A stretch of 64,000 nt of DNA from Dehalococcoidia bacterium (GCA_025062275.1 JANXAP010000035.1:1-64000), one strand, 5' to 3'; positions 33,147-44,020 are shown, counted from the first letter of the stretch. The notes: generated by a model not told the origin, from the sequence alone. Translations and numbers: made by a program.

Positions 33147-34313
33147 TCACTCCACTCCTAGCACGAGGGATACCTCTTCGCTCAGGATGCCACCGTTGCC
33201 GTTGACGAAGGCCAGCTGGCAGTCCTTGACCTGACGCTTGTCGGCGCGGCCCTGGAGCTGGCGGGCCGCCTCGGTGACATGGGACATGCCGCCGGCCAGC
33301 CCCGCCTGGCCGAAGGAGAGCTGGCCGCCGTGTGTGTTGGTGGGCAGGTCACCCTTGTAGGTGAGGTCGTGCTCCTCCACGAAGGGGCCGCCCTTGCCCT
33401 TGGGACAGAAGCCGGCGTCCTCCAGCGTTATGATGACGGTAATGGTGTAGCAGTCGTAGACCGACACCAGGTCGATGTCCTTGGGAGTGACCCCCGCCAT
33501 CTCGAAGGCCCTGGCAGCCGTGTAGGCGATGGGCGAGGTGGTGAGGGACGGGGCCTGGGCCAGGCTCATGTGGGTCACCTTCTCGGCTGCCCCCAGGAGC
33601 CACACAGGGCGATGGGGAGCGCGCTTGGCGATGTCGGGCGCGGCCACCACCACTGCCGCCCCGCCAGTGCAGGGCAGCACTATCTCGTAGAGGTGGAGGG
33701 GGTCGCACACCAGGGGCGAGTTGAGAACGTCATCGATGGTCAGGGGGCGGTCGAAGAAAAGGGCATCGGGGTTGGCGTTGGCGTTGATGCGCTGGTCCAC
33801 GGCCACCTTGGCCAGCTGTCGGCTGGTGGTGCCGAACTCGTGCATGTGGCGCATGGCGATCATGGCATAGCCGGAGTTGGCCCCCATGGGGCCATAGGGG
33901 TTCTCGAATTCCCGCAGGGGGAGCTTGGGCGGCCTGCCGCCCATGGAGTAGAAGGCCTCCGTGTCCAGGACGTCGCCGGTGACGCAGACCGCCGCCCGGC
34001 AAAGGCCGGCAGCGATGGCGGCCGCTGCCCGCCAGACCATGCCGCAGGCGGAGGCCCCTCCCAGGTCTACCGTCTCGGCGAAGGCCGGCCGTATGCCCAT
34101 GTATTCGCCCACCATGGTGGGCCACAGCAGGGACTGCTCGGCCAGGGGTGGCCCCACCAGCAGGCCGTCTATGTCCTTTTTGTCCAGGCCTGCGTCCTGG
34201 ATGGCGAGCTTGGCCGCCTCGGCCATGACCTCGATGGCCGCCTGGCCGCGAGTCTCGCGCCTGGGCTTCAGCTCGCCTATGCCGATGATGGCTGCTGCTC
34301 TCTTCAGGTCCAT
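33147..34313 (-). CDS. Thiolase-family protein (SCP2/lipid-transfer type)
   Basis: The 388-residue protein shows a thiolase fold. It has a cysteine in the GGASACGMV segment near residue 85, the YDCYTITVIITLEDAGF helix near 290 and NTHGGQLSFGQAG with the catalytic-type His near 330. Such SCP2-like thiolases with a DUF35 partner carry out C-C bond cleavage or formation on branched acyl-CoA, for example side-chain retro-aldol. Direct coupling to the DUF35 gene supports a heteromeric enzyme. Confidence 0.85.
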   Translation of the reverse strand: MDLKRAAAIIGIGELKPRRETRGQAAIEVMAEAAKLAIQDAGLDKKDIDGLLVGPPLAEQSLLWPTMVGEYMGIRPAFAETVDLGGASACGMVWRAAAAIAAGLCRAAVCVTGDVLDTEAFYSMGGRPPKLPLREFENPYGPMGANSGYAMIAMRHMHEFGTTSRQLAKVAVDQRINANANPDALFFDRPLTIDDVLNSPLVCDPLHLYEIVLPCTGGAAVVVAAPDIAKRAPHRPVWLLGAAEKVTHMSLAQAPSLTTSPIAYTAARAFEMAGVTPKDIDLVSVYDCYTITVIITLEDAGFCPKGKGGPFVEEHDLTYKGDLPTNTHGGQLSFGQAGLAGGMSHVTEAARQLQGRADKRQVKDCQLAFVNGNGGILSEEVSLVLGVE

Positions 34314-34561
34314 GGGTCCCTCCGCGCGCTGGTTTTACCGCTCATGCCTCGCTCTCACCTTTTGAATGACATGTCTTCCATTCCTTCAACCGGCGCACCC
34401 CGTGTGGTTCTGCGTATGACCCGTCGGGAGTGGCGAGGAGCGGATCGCCTGCCATACCGCCAACTATTGCCCGACGTTGAAACGGGCCGCGGTCGCTACG
34501 ATATTACAGCAGCCCCGTCAGGGCGGTCAACATAGCCATCCCGCGAGCGTCCTGACGCCGG
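34314..34561. other. Divergent spacer between the thiolase operon and hsp20
   Basis: About 250 bases without a gene, less GC-rich than the surroundings. It contains the minus-strand promoter candidate at 34501-34530. Near 34363-34392 there is an imperfect inverted repeat (TTGAATG...CATTC-TTCAA) that could be a regulator site for the thiolase operon. Nothing else is recognised. Confidence 0.5.
34501..34530 (-). promoter_or_regulatory. Candidate promoter of the thiolase operon
   Basis: Minus-strand TTGACC (34525-34530) and TAATAT (34501-34506) are spaced by 18 bases. It lies about 190 bases ahead of ATG 34313, implying a long leader, so a closer promoter cannot be excluded. Confidence 0.4.
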
Positions 34562-34590
34562 TTGACGTCCCCTGCTCAGGCCCCTACAAT
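34562..34590 (+). promoter_or_regulatory. Promoter of hsp20
   Basis: TTGACG (34562-34567) and TACAAT (34585-34590) with 17-base spacing lie 34 bases ahead of ATG 34625. No CIRCE element is seen. Confidence 0.72.
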
Positions 34591-34624
34591 GCTGCCATCC
34601 CGAGAGGGGTGGGGAGGAGAGGTC

Positions 34625-35056
34625 ATGGCCGTCTTCCGTGAGCCATACGTGCCCGTCAACCTATACCGCACCGACCGCCGTCTCATTCTGGCGGCGCCGC
34701 TGCCGGGCGTGGAGCCGGAGGACATTGAGGTGGAGGTGGCTCCGGACTCTGTCATCTTCCGCACGCGAATGCGGGGCATCCATCAGAACAACAAGGAATA
34801 CATAGTGCGGGAGTGGGAGATCGGCAGTCACGAACGCACAGTGCTCCTGCCCGAAACGGTGGACCCTCAGCGGGCCAACGTCAGCTACGGCAACGGCGTG
34901 CTGGCGGTGGTGATGCCCCAGGCCCAGTCGGCCCCGCCAGAGGGCCGGCGTCTGTTCCGGTTGCACAAGGTGCGCTGGGCGCGAGGGCAGTTCGTGGGTC
35001 ACCAGGGCCAGGAGCTGCGTCCCGCTCCCTCGGAGACGGCGCACCGGGCGCCGTGA
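34625..35056 (+). CDS. Hsp20/alpha-crystallin small heat-shock protein
   Basis: The 143-residue protein contains an alpha-crystallin domain (about 8-100). Segments include VNLYRTDRRLILAAPLPGV, PEDIEVEVAPDSVIFRTR and a C-terminal GNGVLAVVMPQ, matching the typical G-x-L ending strand. Small heat-shock proteins bind unfolding proteins without ATP. GGAGGAGAGG precedes ATG 34625; the frame extends upstream only through the promoter. The tail after residue 105 is basic and not part of the domain. Confidence 0.85.
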   Translation: MAVFREPYVPVNLYRTDRRLILAAPLPGVEPEDIEVEVAPDSVIFRTRMRGIHQNNKEYIVREWEIGSHERTVLLPETVDPQRANVSYGNGVLAVVMPQAQSAPPEGRRLFRLHKVRWARGQFVGHQGQELRPAPSETAHRAP

Positions 35057-35195
35057 GGGCGGCGTGGCGGCTCGGGCCTGAGGCCTGCCCCGTGGCTCGA
35101 TGGCCAGGAGCGCGCGGCCGCATAGTCCAGAGTCCCGTGGCAGTGGTGGAGGACTCGACCACCTCGCCATCGGAGCGAGGCGGGCCGAATGGCGG

Positions 35196-35224
35196 TTGAC
35201 AGGGCGACGTCGGCGCAATAGAGT
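35196..35224 (+). promoter_or_regulatory. Promoter of the thiamin operon
   Basis: TTGACA (35196-35201) and TAGAGT (35219-35224) are spaced by 17 bases and lead into the TPP riboswitch about 50 bases downstream. The 139 bases between hsp20 and this promoter show no gene. Confidence 0.7.
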
Positions 35225-35245
35225 AGAAACGCCGAAAAAAAGTAA

Positions 35246-37249
<2,004 letters not shown>

Positions 37250-37253
37250 GGGG

Positions 37254-38054
37254 ATGGTGCACGCGATGGACGACTATCTGGAGATAGCCGGCAAGCGCTT
37301 TCGCTCTCGCCTCATAGTGGGAACGGGGCGCTTCCGCAGCATGGAAGAGATGGTGGCGGCCATCGAGGCCTCGGGCGCCGAAATGGTGACGGTGGCCATC
37401 CGCCGCCTACCGCTGGACCGTCCCGACGAGCCCAATCTGATGGACTACATCGACTGGACCCGCTATCAGATCCTGCCCAATACTGCCGGCTGCCGCACGG
37501 CCGAGGAGGCCATCTTCACAGCCCAGCTCGCCCGCGAGCTGACGGGCAGCAACTGGATAAAGCTGGAGGTGGTGCCCGACCCCCGCTATCTGCTGCCCGA
37601 CCCCATCGGCACCCTGCGGGCGGCCGAGAAGCTGGTGGCCGACGGCTTCGTGGTCCTGCCCTACATCCACGCCGACCCGGTGCTGGCGCGGCAACTGGAG
37701 GAGGTCGGCTGCGCCACCGTCATGCCCCTGGGCTCCCCCATCGGCTCCGGCAGGGGCATCTTCACCCTGGAGGAGCTCCAAATCATCGTCGAGAACGCCC
37801 GGGTGCCGGTGGTGGTGGACGCGGGGCTGGGTGCCCCTTCCGATGCCTCCCTGGCCCTGGAGGTCGGCGCCGATGCCGTCCTGGTGAATACGGCCATCGC
37901 CCAGGCCAGGGACCCGGCGCTGATGGCCCAGGCCTTCCGTCTGGGCGTGGAGGCGGGACGGAAGGCGTATCTGGCAGGCCGCATCCCCAAGAAGCCCCTG
38001 GCCGAGGCCTCCAGCCCTACCGAGGGCGTGCCGCGGCCGGCCTCCAGCATGTAG
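37254..38054 (+). CDS. thiG: Thiazole synthase
   Basis: ThiG builds the thiamin thiazole from deoxyxylulose phosphate, dehydroglycine and ThiS thiocarboxylate. The TIM-barrel protein (266 residues from ATG 37254; ATG 37266 also possible) has [12 protein letters not shown], the Schiff-base lysine in [26 protein letters not shown] and [13 protein letters not shown], with [13 protein letters not shown] later. Follows thiC by four bases. Confidence 0.95.
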   Translation: MVHAMDDYLEIAGKRFRSRLIVGTGRFRSMEEMVAAIEASGAEMVTVAIRRLPLDRPDEPNLMDYIDWTRYQILPNTAGCRTAEEAIFTAQLARELTGSNWIKLEVVPDPRYLLPDPIGTLRAAEKLVADGFVVLPYIHADPVLARQLEEVGCATVMPLGSPIGSGRGIFTLEELQIIVENARVPVVVDAGLGAPSDASLALEVGADAVLVNTAIAQARDPALMAQAFRLGVEAGRKAYLAGRIPKKPLAEASSPTEGVPRPASSM

Positions 38055-38073
38055 CCGCAGGCGGCGAGCGGGG

Positions 38074-38733
38074 GTGCGAGACCTGGGCCGCCCCTTCTTT
38101 CCAGTCCCCTGCCTCATGCTGGTGACGGACCGCCGCCTGTGCTCCGACCTTCCGTGGGCGGTAGCGCAGGCCGTGGCCGGCGGGGCCAACCTGGTCCAGC
38201 TGCGGGAGAAGGACCTGCCGGCGCGCGAACTGCTGGCGCTGGCGCAGGCCCTGCGACGGGCCACCGCCGGCCGTGCCCTGCTCCTGGTCAACGACCGGGC
38301 TGATGTGGCCCTGGCCGCTGGAGCCGACGGCGTCCACCTGCCCCAGGAGGGGCTGCCTGTGGCTGTGGCCAGGCGCCTGTTGGGGCAGGACAGGCTGGTA
38401 GGGCGCTCGGTCCACTCTCCCGACGAAGCGGCCAGGGCCGAGGCCGAGGGTGCCGACTATGTGGTGGTGGGGCCTGTCTATCCCACCCGTTCCCATCCCG
38501 ATGCCGTCCCGGCAGGCCCGGGCCTCATCGCTCGCGTGCGCGAGTTGGTCCGCATTCCGGTCCTCGCCATCGGCGGCATCACGCCCGGGACGGTGTCCGA
38601 GGTCATGGCCGCCGGCGCGTCGGGGGTGGCCGTCATCTCGGCTATTTTGGGTAGTGGGGAGCCGCAGGCGTCGGCTGCCGCCCTGCGCTCGGCCCTGGAC
38701 GTCGCCTGGGCGGAGGTGGGCAGACGGACATGA
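38074..38733 (+). CDS. thiE: Thiamin-phosphate synthase, first copy
   Basis: ThiE joins the pyrimidine and thiazole phosphates. The 219-residue product has [29 protein letters not shown], the glycine-rich [12 protein letters not shown] and [10 protein letters not shown], all standard. Start is GTG 38074. The last bases overlap thiS as ATGA. A second thiE lies at 40348. The two differ in the pyrophosphate-loop region (YPTRSH here, FPTTSK there); both keep the basic binding residues. Confidence 0.9.
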   Translation: MRDLGRPFFPVPCLMLVTDRRLCSDLPWAVAQAVAGGANLVQLREKDLPARELLALAQALRRATAGRALLLVNDRADVALAAGADGVHLPQEGLPVAVARRLLGQDRLVGRSVHSPDEAARAEAEGADYVVVGPVYPTRSHPDAVPAGPGLIARVRELVRIPVLAIGGITPGTVSEVMAAGASGVAVISAILGSGEPQASAAALRSALDVAWAEVGRRT

Positions 38734-38993
38734 TACGTGTGGTCATCAACGGGCGCGAGCAGTCCCTGGAGCGCCCCCTGACAGTGGCCGAATACGTCAG
38801 CTCCCTGCCCGTCAACCAGCGCTGGCTGGCTGTTGCCAGGAACGGTGAGGTGGTGCCGCGCCATCGCTGGCCGGAAGTCGTCATCCAGGACGGGGACGTC
38901 ATCGAGGTGGTGCGCATGGTGGGCGGGGGCGCCCCCGGAGATGGTAGAATGGTGGAGGCCCAGACACGACCGGCTCGATTCATCAGGGGGTGA
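38730..38993 (+). CDS. thiS: Sulfur carrier ThiS with a C-terminal tail beyond Gly-Gly
   Basis: The ubiquitin-like carrier holds sulfur as a thiocarboxylate on its last glycine and passes it to ThiG. The fold pattern ([45 protein letters not shown]) is clear. The normal protein ends at the glycines (65-67 here), but this frame continues for 20 more residues (starting APGDG and ending RFIRG) before TGA. For activity the tail would have to be removed, or another Gly-Gly protein serves. ATGA overlap with thiE. No thiF is in the window. Confidence 0.88.
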   Translation: MIRVVINGREQSLERPLTVAEYVSSLPVNQRWLAVARNGEVVPRHRWPEVVIQDGDVIEVVRMVGGGAPGDGRMVEAQTRPARFIRG

Positions 38994-39000
38994 CGGGGTA

Positions 39001-39176
39001 TGACGAAGTGGCTTCTGATGGGCTTCCTTCTGGGCATCGCCACCGGTTTCGCCTTGGGCATGCTCACCGCGCCATCGCGAGGCTACGAGGTCCGCCAGCG
39101 GCTACGGGAGCGCGCCCAGCCGGCCGTGGAGCGCATGCGGGAGCGCATCCGCATGATGCGGCAGCGGGCCGCCTAG
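39001..39176 (+). CDS. Small YtxH-like membrane protein
   Basis: A 58-residue gene begins seven bases after thiS. It has one hydrophobic helix (WLLMGFLLGIATGFALGMLT, residues 4-23) then APSRGYEVRQRL and a basic helix, the pattern of YtxH proteins (G-x-x-x-G helix followed by AP-x-x-G-x-E-x-R). GGGGTGACGGGGT precedes ATG 39001. Its stop shares CTAG 39173-39176 with the convergent hydrolase. It is short enough to be overlooked. Confidence 0.7.
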
Positions 39177-40324
39177 CGCAGGCGCTCCAGCAGCGCGTAG
39201 GTCTGCAAGAACAGCCGCAGAAAATCGGCCAGGAAAGAGGCGGGGTTCGTCTCCAGGCGCGGGTTCACGTGCCTGAAGATGGCGATCTCGGCGTAGCGGG
39301 TCGGTTTCCCCTGGGCCATGAGGTCGTGCCGCAGGCGGACCGACTCGGTGTAGGGCACCAGCGGGTCGTGGCGGTCGGCCACGATGAACACTTCGGCCTG
39401 CACCTGGGCCGTGTAGCTGCGGGGCGACAGCAGGTCGAGGGTCCGGGCCAGCTCCGGCGGCGCCTGCGCCAGCAGCTGGTGAGCGCGCGTCGGGTCCCTC
39501 TCCAGCAGCACCGCCTGCACCAGGGACGCCGTCGGCGAGAGGGTGCCGCCGGGGAGGCGACCGCCGGCGTCCAGGGCTGCGGCCAGAAGGTCCCGTTCGC
39601 GTCGGTCGGGCACGAAGTAGAGGAGGCTGGTCTTCAGGACCTCCTCCGCCCATGGGTCGGGCTGCCACGGTTCCCTATGTCCGTCGACCAGGATAGTCCC
39701 TGTGGCCACCGACACGATGAGCTCCCGCACGTCGTGGTAGCCGCCGAAAGACCCGAGGGCGGCCACGTCGTCGCGGATGCGCGGGTCGGCAGCCGCGGCC
39801 ATGGCGATGCCCTCGCCCACCGAAAAGCCCAGAATGGCCACCCGCCCCGGGTCCACGTAGGGCAGGGAACGCAGGTACAGGAAGGACTGGACCACCACTT
39901 CCACGTCCTCCGGCGATAAGACCTTTCGGCTGAGGCGGGGCAGCACAGGCACCATAACCACGATGCCGCTGCGGGCCACCCCCTGGGCCAGCCGGACGGC
40001 ACGGGGGTCGTGGCGGGCCGCCGGCGCCGCTCCGATGACCACCAGCAGGGCCCCCCGAGGCCCGTTGCCCGGGGGACGGTATATGTCCGCCTCGAAAGTC
40101 TCCCCTGACTGGCCTGCCTGCAGGGACACCGTCTCCGTATGGGGCTGGGGGCCGGCCAGGGCCGCTAGCGGCCCCGGCAGGGGGACCAGCACCTGAGGGT
40201 AGAGAAGGGCTGTCTGCAGGGCCAGCCGGGTGGGAGGCGCCAGCCACAGGGCGGCGACCAGGGACGCGGCCAGGGAGGGGATGAGCAGCGCCAGCCAGTA
40301 GCGGCGCAGGAAGCCCTTCACCAC
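39173..40324 (-). CDS. Membrane-anchored alpha/beta hydrolase
   Basis: The 383-residue protein has an N-terminal transmembrane segment (about 10-27) and a dienelactone-hydrolase-like domain with nucleophile elbow GFSVGEG near residue 166 and DRHDPLVPY (acid) near 314. The catalytic His is probably in FRHVNPR. Probably an esterase facing the outside of the membrane. It interrupts the thiamin cluster on the opposite strand; no link to thiamin is evident. Substrate unknown. Confidence 0.75.
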   Translation of the reverse strand: MVKGFLRRYWLALLIPSLAASLVAALWLAPPTRLALQTALLYPQVLVPLPGPLAALAGPQPHTETVSLQAGQSGETFEADIYRPPGNGPRGALLVVIGAAPAARHDPRAVRLAQGVARSGIVVMVPVLPRLSRKVLSPEDVEVVVQSFLYLRSLPYVDPGRVAILGFSVGEGIAMAAAADPRIRDDVAALGSFGGYHDVRELIVSVATGTILVDGHREPWQPDPWAEEVLKTSLLYFVPDRRERDLLAAALDAGGRLPGGTLSPTASLVQAVLLERDPTRAHQLLAQAPPELARTLDLLSPRSYTAQVQAEVFIVADRHDPLVPYTESVRLRHDLMAQGKPTRYAEIAIFRHVNPRLETNPASFLADFLRLFLQTYALLERLR

Positions 40325-40347
40325 GCGGACACCTTCTGTTATTTTAC

Positions 40348-40974
40348 TTGCCGTCGGTGAATCTGCGAGGCCTGTACGTCATAGTCGACCCGGCAGCCGG
40401 CGCCCAGGGACGGGAGCTGGAGGTGGCCAGGGCCGCCCTGGAAGGGGGCGCCCGCTTGCTGCAGTTGCGCGACAAGACCCGCGAAAAGGGCCTCCAGCTC
40501 CCCGTTGCCCGCGAGATGGCCCGCCTGTGTCGCGAGCACGGCGCCCTGTTCATCGTCAACGACCACGTGGACCTGGCCCTGGTCTGTGGGGCCGACGGCG
40601 TCCACGTCGGGCAGAAGGACCTGCCGGTGGCAGAGGTCAGGCGCATCGTCCCTCCCGGCTTCATCGTCGGTTGCTCCACCAACAACGTCCATGAGGCGTC
40701 GATGGCGCAGGCCGACGGCGCCAGCTACGTCTCCGTCGGTCGGCTCTTCCCCACCACCTCCAAGCAGGACACCCGCCCCGCCACCCTGGAGGTGCTGCGG
40801 GCCATCAAGGCTGCTGTGCAGTTGCCGGTCTGCGCCATCGGCGGCATCAACGAGGAGAACATAGATGCCGTGCTGGCGGCGGGGGCGGATATGGTGGCGG
40901 TCATCGCGGCGGTCGTCTCCGCTCCCGATCCACGGGAGGCGGCCAGACGTCTCGCTTCCCGGTTCGCGCCCTAG
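40348..40974 (+). CDS. thiE: Thiamin-phosphate synthase, second copy
   Basis: A second ThiE-family protein of about 208 residues with LLQLRDKTREKG, LFIVNDHVDLALVCGADGVHVGQKDL, YVSVGRLFPTTSKQDTRP and VCAIGGINEENIDAV. The motif set is complete, so it may be the main synthase, with the copy at 38074 specialised, or it may prefer other thiazole substrates. Start is uncertain: TTG 40348 or GTG 40357, neither with a good ribosome site, so a leaderless message is possible. Ends on CTAG shared with thiO. Confidence 0.88.
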   Translation: MPSVNLRGLYVIVDPAAGAQGRELEVARAALEGGARLLQLRDKTREKGLQLPVAREMARLCREHGALFIVNDHVDLALVCGADGVHVGQKDLPVAEVRRIVPPGFIVGCSTNNVHEASMAQADGASYVSVGRLFPTTSKQDTRPATLEVLRAIKAAVQLPVCAIGGINEENIDAVLAAGADMVAVIAAVVSAPDPREAARRLASRFAP

Positions 40975-42080
40975 GCGAGAAAGCGGGCCGGGCTGAAAGG
41001 GTCCAGGGGCAGGTCCGTAGGCTGTCCCGTGAGGGCCTGGGCGAGCAGGCGGCCGGTGATGGGGGCCAGAAGGACGCCGTTGCGGAAGTGGCCGCTAGCG
41101 ACGCTCAGCCCATCCCAGCCGGGCACCGGGCCAATGATGGGGAGGCCGTCGGGGGAGCCGGGCCGTAGCCCTGCCCAGGCCGCTGCCACCTCCGCCCGTC
41201 CCAGGGCGGGCACCAGGGTGCGGGCCATACGCTGCAGCCTCCGCAGTCCCCGCTGGGTGGTCCGACGGCGAAAGCCCACAGCCTCGACGGTGGCGCCGGC
41301 ATACGTTACGCCCGTCGCCTTGGGGGCGAGATAACCTTCCGGGCCCCAGACGATGCGCCCCACCGGTCGGCCGCGGTAGGCCAGCATCTGCCCGCGCCGG
41401 GGCGGGGTGGGCAGATGGAGGCCGATGCCTGCCAGCAGCCGCCCGGTCCAGGGGCCGGCCGCCACTACCACCTGCCGCCCGCGCACGATGCCGCTGGGCG
41501 TCCGCACCCCGTAGACCCGACGGCCTCGGCGGACGATTCCCAGCACGGGCGTCGAGAGAAGGACGCGGGCACCCCGGGCCTGGGCTGCCCGGGCCAGGGC
41601 GTGGGCCAGGAGCTGCGGCTCCACCTGCCCCTCGGCCTCCGAGAGGACGGCGGCCCTCACCCCCGGCGACAGGGCCGGTTCCACCGCCCGGGCCTCTTCG
41701 CCCTCCAGCCAGGTCAGGGGCAGGCCCGTGTCGAGCTGCCAGCGGTAGCGGCGGCGCAACGACTCCTCGTCTTCGTCGGTCAGGGCGACCCGCAGCAGCC
41801 CGCAGCGCGACAGGCCGATGTCCAGGCCGGTAGCCTCCTCCAACTCGCGGGCGAGCGACGGGAACAGGGCGAGGCCGGCCAGACACAGCTCCAGGAAAGG
41901 GCCGGGGCCATGGGCCTCGGCCAGGGGGGCGAGCATCCCCGCCGCCGCCCCCGATGCCTCCTCGGCCAGCCCGCCCCGCTCCAGAAGCAGCACCTGGAGG
42001 CCGCAGGAGGCGAGGCTGTAGGCAACGGCGCAGCCGACGACGCCTCCGCCGATGACGATGGCGTCGCTCTCGTCGTCCAC
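40971..42080 (-). CDS. thiO: Glycine oxidase
   Basis: ThiO oxidises glycine to the dehydroglycine needed for thiazole formation, using FAD and oxygen. The 369-residue product has the FAD motif IVIGGGVVGCAVAYSLA near residue 8, EASGAAAGMLAPLAE, the middle LSEAEGQVEPQLLAHAL and the C-terminal GHFRNGVLLAPITG. Using ThiO rather than radical ThiH implies aerobic thiamin synthesis. It is convergent with the second thiE, sharing CTAG. Confidence 0.92.
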   Translation of the reverse strand: MDDESDAIVIGGGVVGCAVAYSLASCGLQVLLLERGGLAEEASGAAAGMLAPLAEAHGPGPFLELCLAGLALFPSLARELEEATGLDIGLSRCGLLRVALTDEDEESLRRRYRWQLDTGLPLTWLEGEEARAVEPALSPGVRAAVLSEAEGQVEPQLLAHALARAAQARGARVLLSTPVLGIVRRGRRVYGVRTPSGIVRGRQVVVAAGPWTGRLLAGIGLHLPTPPRRGQMLAYRGRPVGRIVWGPEGYLAPKATGVTYAGATVEAVGFRRRTTQRGLRRLQRMARTLVPALGRAEVAAAWAGLRPGSPDGLPIIGPVPGWDGLSVASGHFRNGVLLAPITGRLLAQALTGQPTDLPLDPFSPARFLA

Positions 42081-42133
42081 AGCTCTACTATGCCCCTGCT
42101 GCCCGAGGGCGTCCAGGCGCAGGCCGGCGCCCG

Positions 42134-42162
42134 TTTACCCCTTGCTGGGCCGTTGCTAGAAT
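42134..42162 (+). promoter_or_regulatory. Promoter of the LLM oxidoreductase gene
   Basis: TTTACC (42134-42139) and TAGAAT (42157-42162) with 17-base spacing lie 48 bases ahead of ATG 42211 in the divergent spacer with thiO. Confidence 0.6.
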
Positions 42163-42210
42163 GGGGCCAAGCTGCCCCAAAAGGGCCGAACACCTATCGG
42201 GAGCCGACAC

Positions 42211-43203
42211 ATGCGCTGGGGCATCACATTGCCGCTGGAAGGCATCCCTCTCTCCGCCCACCGCGAGGTGGTCCAGGAGCTGGAGTCCCTGGGCTATACC
42301 GATGCCTGGACGGCGGAGGTGGACGGTGCCGACGCCTTCGTGCCCGCCGCGGCTGCCCTGTGTTGGGGCAGCAGACTGCGCGTGGGGACGGCCATCGCCA
42401 ACATCTACACTCGCGGGCCGGCCGTCCTGGCCCAGACTGCCATGGCCATGTCTGAGCTGGCGCCGGGCCGCTTCTGTCTGGGCATCGGCGTCAGCACCCA
42501 GGTCATCGTCGAGCGGTGGAACGGCCGCAGGATGGAGCGCCCGCTGGCCTACATGCGGGAGACGGTAGCCTTCCTGCGCCGGGTGATGACGGGCGAGCGA
42601 GGCAGCAGCGAGCTTCTGGGCGTGCAGGGGTTCCGGCTTTCGCGGAGGCTGGCCGATCCGCCTCCCATCTTCGTGGCCGCTCTCAGGGAGGGCATGCTGC
42701 GTCTGGCGGGAGAGGTGGCCGACGGGGTCATCATCAACTGGCTGGCCCCCGGGGACGTGCCCAAGGTGGTGGCGGCTGCCAAGGAGGGCGCTCGCCGGGC
42801 GGGACGCGACCCGGAGGCGCTGGAGGTGGTGTGCCGCATATTCGTCCTGCCGCCCCTGCCCGATGCCGTGGTGAGGCTGGTGGGCAGGCGTCTGGCAGTG
42901 GTGTATCTGACCTCGCCTGTCTACGCCGCCTTCCACCAGTGGTTGGGCAGGGGGGAGAGCATCCGTCCGATGCTGGAGGCATGGCAGGCGGGAGACCGGC
43001 AAACGGCGGCGGAGCTGGTGCCCGACAGCCTGCTGGAAGAGCTGCTCGTGTTCGGCTCCCCTCAGGAGTGCATGGACAAGCTGGAGTCCTACTGTCGCAA
43101 CGGAGTGACGGTGCCGGTGCTCCAGCCCATCGTGCCGGCCGAGGACCCCGCTCAGCGGGCGGAGCTGACCCGTGGGCTGCTGCGGGAGCTGGTCAGACCC
43201 TAG
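42211..43203 (+). CDS. LLM-class flavin/F420-dependent oxidoreductase
   Basis: The 330-residue luciferase-like TIM-barrel protein begins MRWGITLPLEGIPLS and has LESLGYTDAWTAEVDG, RLRVGTAIANIYTRGPAVLAQ, LGIGVSTQVIVERWNG and GEVADGVIINWL, all typical of F420-type LLM enzymes. Reaction unknown. It is followed by an SDR 13 bases downstream, and the two probably act on the same compound. Confidence 0.85.
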   Translation: MRWGITLPLEGIPLSAHREVVQELESLGYTDAWTAEVDGADAFVPAAAALCWGSRLRVGTAIANIYTRGPAVLAQTAMAMSELAPGRFCLGIGVSTQVIVERWNGRRMERPLAYMRETVAFLRRVMTGERGSSELLGVQGFRLSRRLADPPPIFVAALREGMLRLAGEVADGVIINWLAPGDVPKVVAAAKEGARRAGRDPEALEVVCRIFVLPPLPDAVVRLVGRRLAVVYLTSPVYAAFHQWLGRGESIRPMLEAWQAGDRQTAAELVPDSLLEELLVFGSPQECMDKLESYCRNGVTVPVLQPIVPAEDPAQRAELTRGLLRELVRP

Positions 43204-43216
43204 CAGGGAGGTGGCC

Positions 43217-44020
43217 ATGGACCCTAAGGGCAAGGTAGCGATAGTCACTGGCGGCGGCTCGGGCATAGGTCGGGCCACCGCACTGGCCCTGGCATCTGCC
43301 GGCGCTGCCGTGGTGGTGGCCGACGTGGACGAGGAGGGCGGACGCGAGACGGTGCGCCTCGTAGAGGATAAGGGCGGCCGCGCCGCCTTCGTGGCGGTGG
43401 ACGTGACCCGCTGGGAGGACCTGGAGCGGATGGTAGCCTTCGCCGAAGAGACCTTCGGCGGTCTGGACATCCTGCACAACAATGCCGGCGTCACCACCGG
43501 ACGCCCGCGTTTTCCCGAGACTCCCAGGCAGCAATGGGAGCGCACGCTGAACGTAGACCTGTGGTCCGTCATTGCCGGTGTGCAGGTGGCGGTGCCGGCC
43601 ATGCGTCGTCGCGGGGGCGGCGTCATCGTCAACACCGCCTCCCTGGCGGGCATCATCGGCTACCAGCCCGACCCGGTCTACTGCGCTGCCAAGCACGGGG
43701 TGGTGGGGCTCACCCGCTCGCTGGTCTTCCTCAAGGACGAGGCCAACATACGGGTCAACTGCGTCTGTCCCGGTGTGGTGGACACGCCGCTAGTGTATCG
43801 CGGCCTGCAGGACCTGGAAGGCCCCGAGGCAGAGCAGTGGCGCGCCTATCTGCAGAACATGCCCAAGCTTAGGCCAGAGGAGGTGGCCGAGGCCGTCATG
43901 ACCTTCGTGCGGGACGACTCCCTCGCTGGCGAGGCGATGGGCCTGCTGCCGGGAAGCGCGCCCAGGCTCATCCCGCCGCCCATCCAGCTACAGCGGGACC
44001 CATCGCAGCGACTGCGCTAG
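43217..44020 (+). CDS. Short-chain dehydrogenase/reductase
   Basis: The 267-residue Rossmann enzyme has TGGGSGIGRA, an Asp (VADVDEE) that favours NAD over NADP, the NNAG motif, and catalytic Ser in NTASLAG with Tyr and Lys in VYCAAKHG. GGGAGGTGGCC precedes ATG 43217. The C-terminal segment after about residue 240 is unusual (LLPGSAPRLIPPPIQL). Ends on CTAG shared with the convergent phosphotransferase. Confidence 0.88.
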   Translation: MDPKGKVAIVTGGGSGIGRATALALASAGAAVVVADVDEEGGRETVRLVEDKGGRAAFVAVDVTRWEDLERMVAFAEETFGGLDILHNNAGVTTGRPRFPETPRQQWERTLNVDLWSVIAGVQVAVPAMRRRGGGVIVNTASLAGIIGYQPDPVYCAAKHGVVGLTRSLVFLKDEANIRVNCVCPGVVDTPLVYRGLQDLEGPEAEQWRAYLQNMPKLRPEEVAEAVMTFVRDDSLAGEAMGLLPGSAPRLIPPPIQLQRDPSQRLR

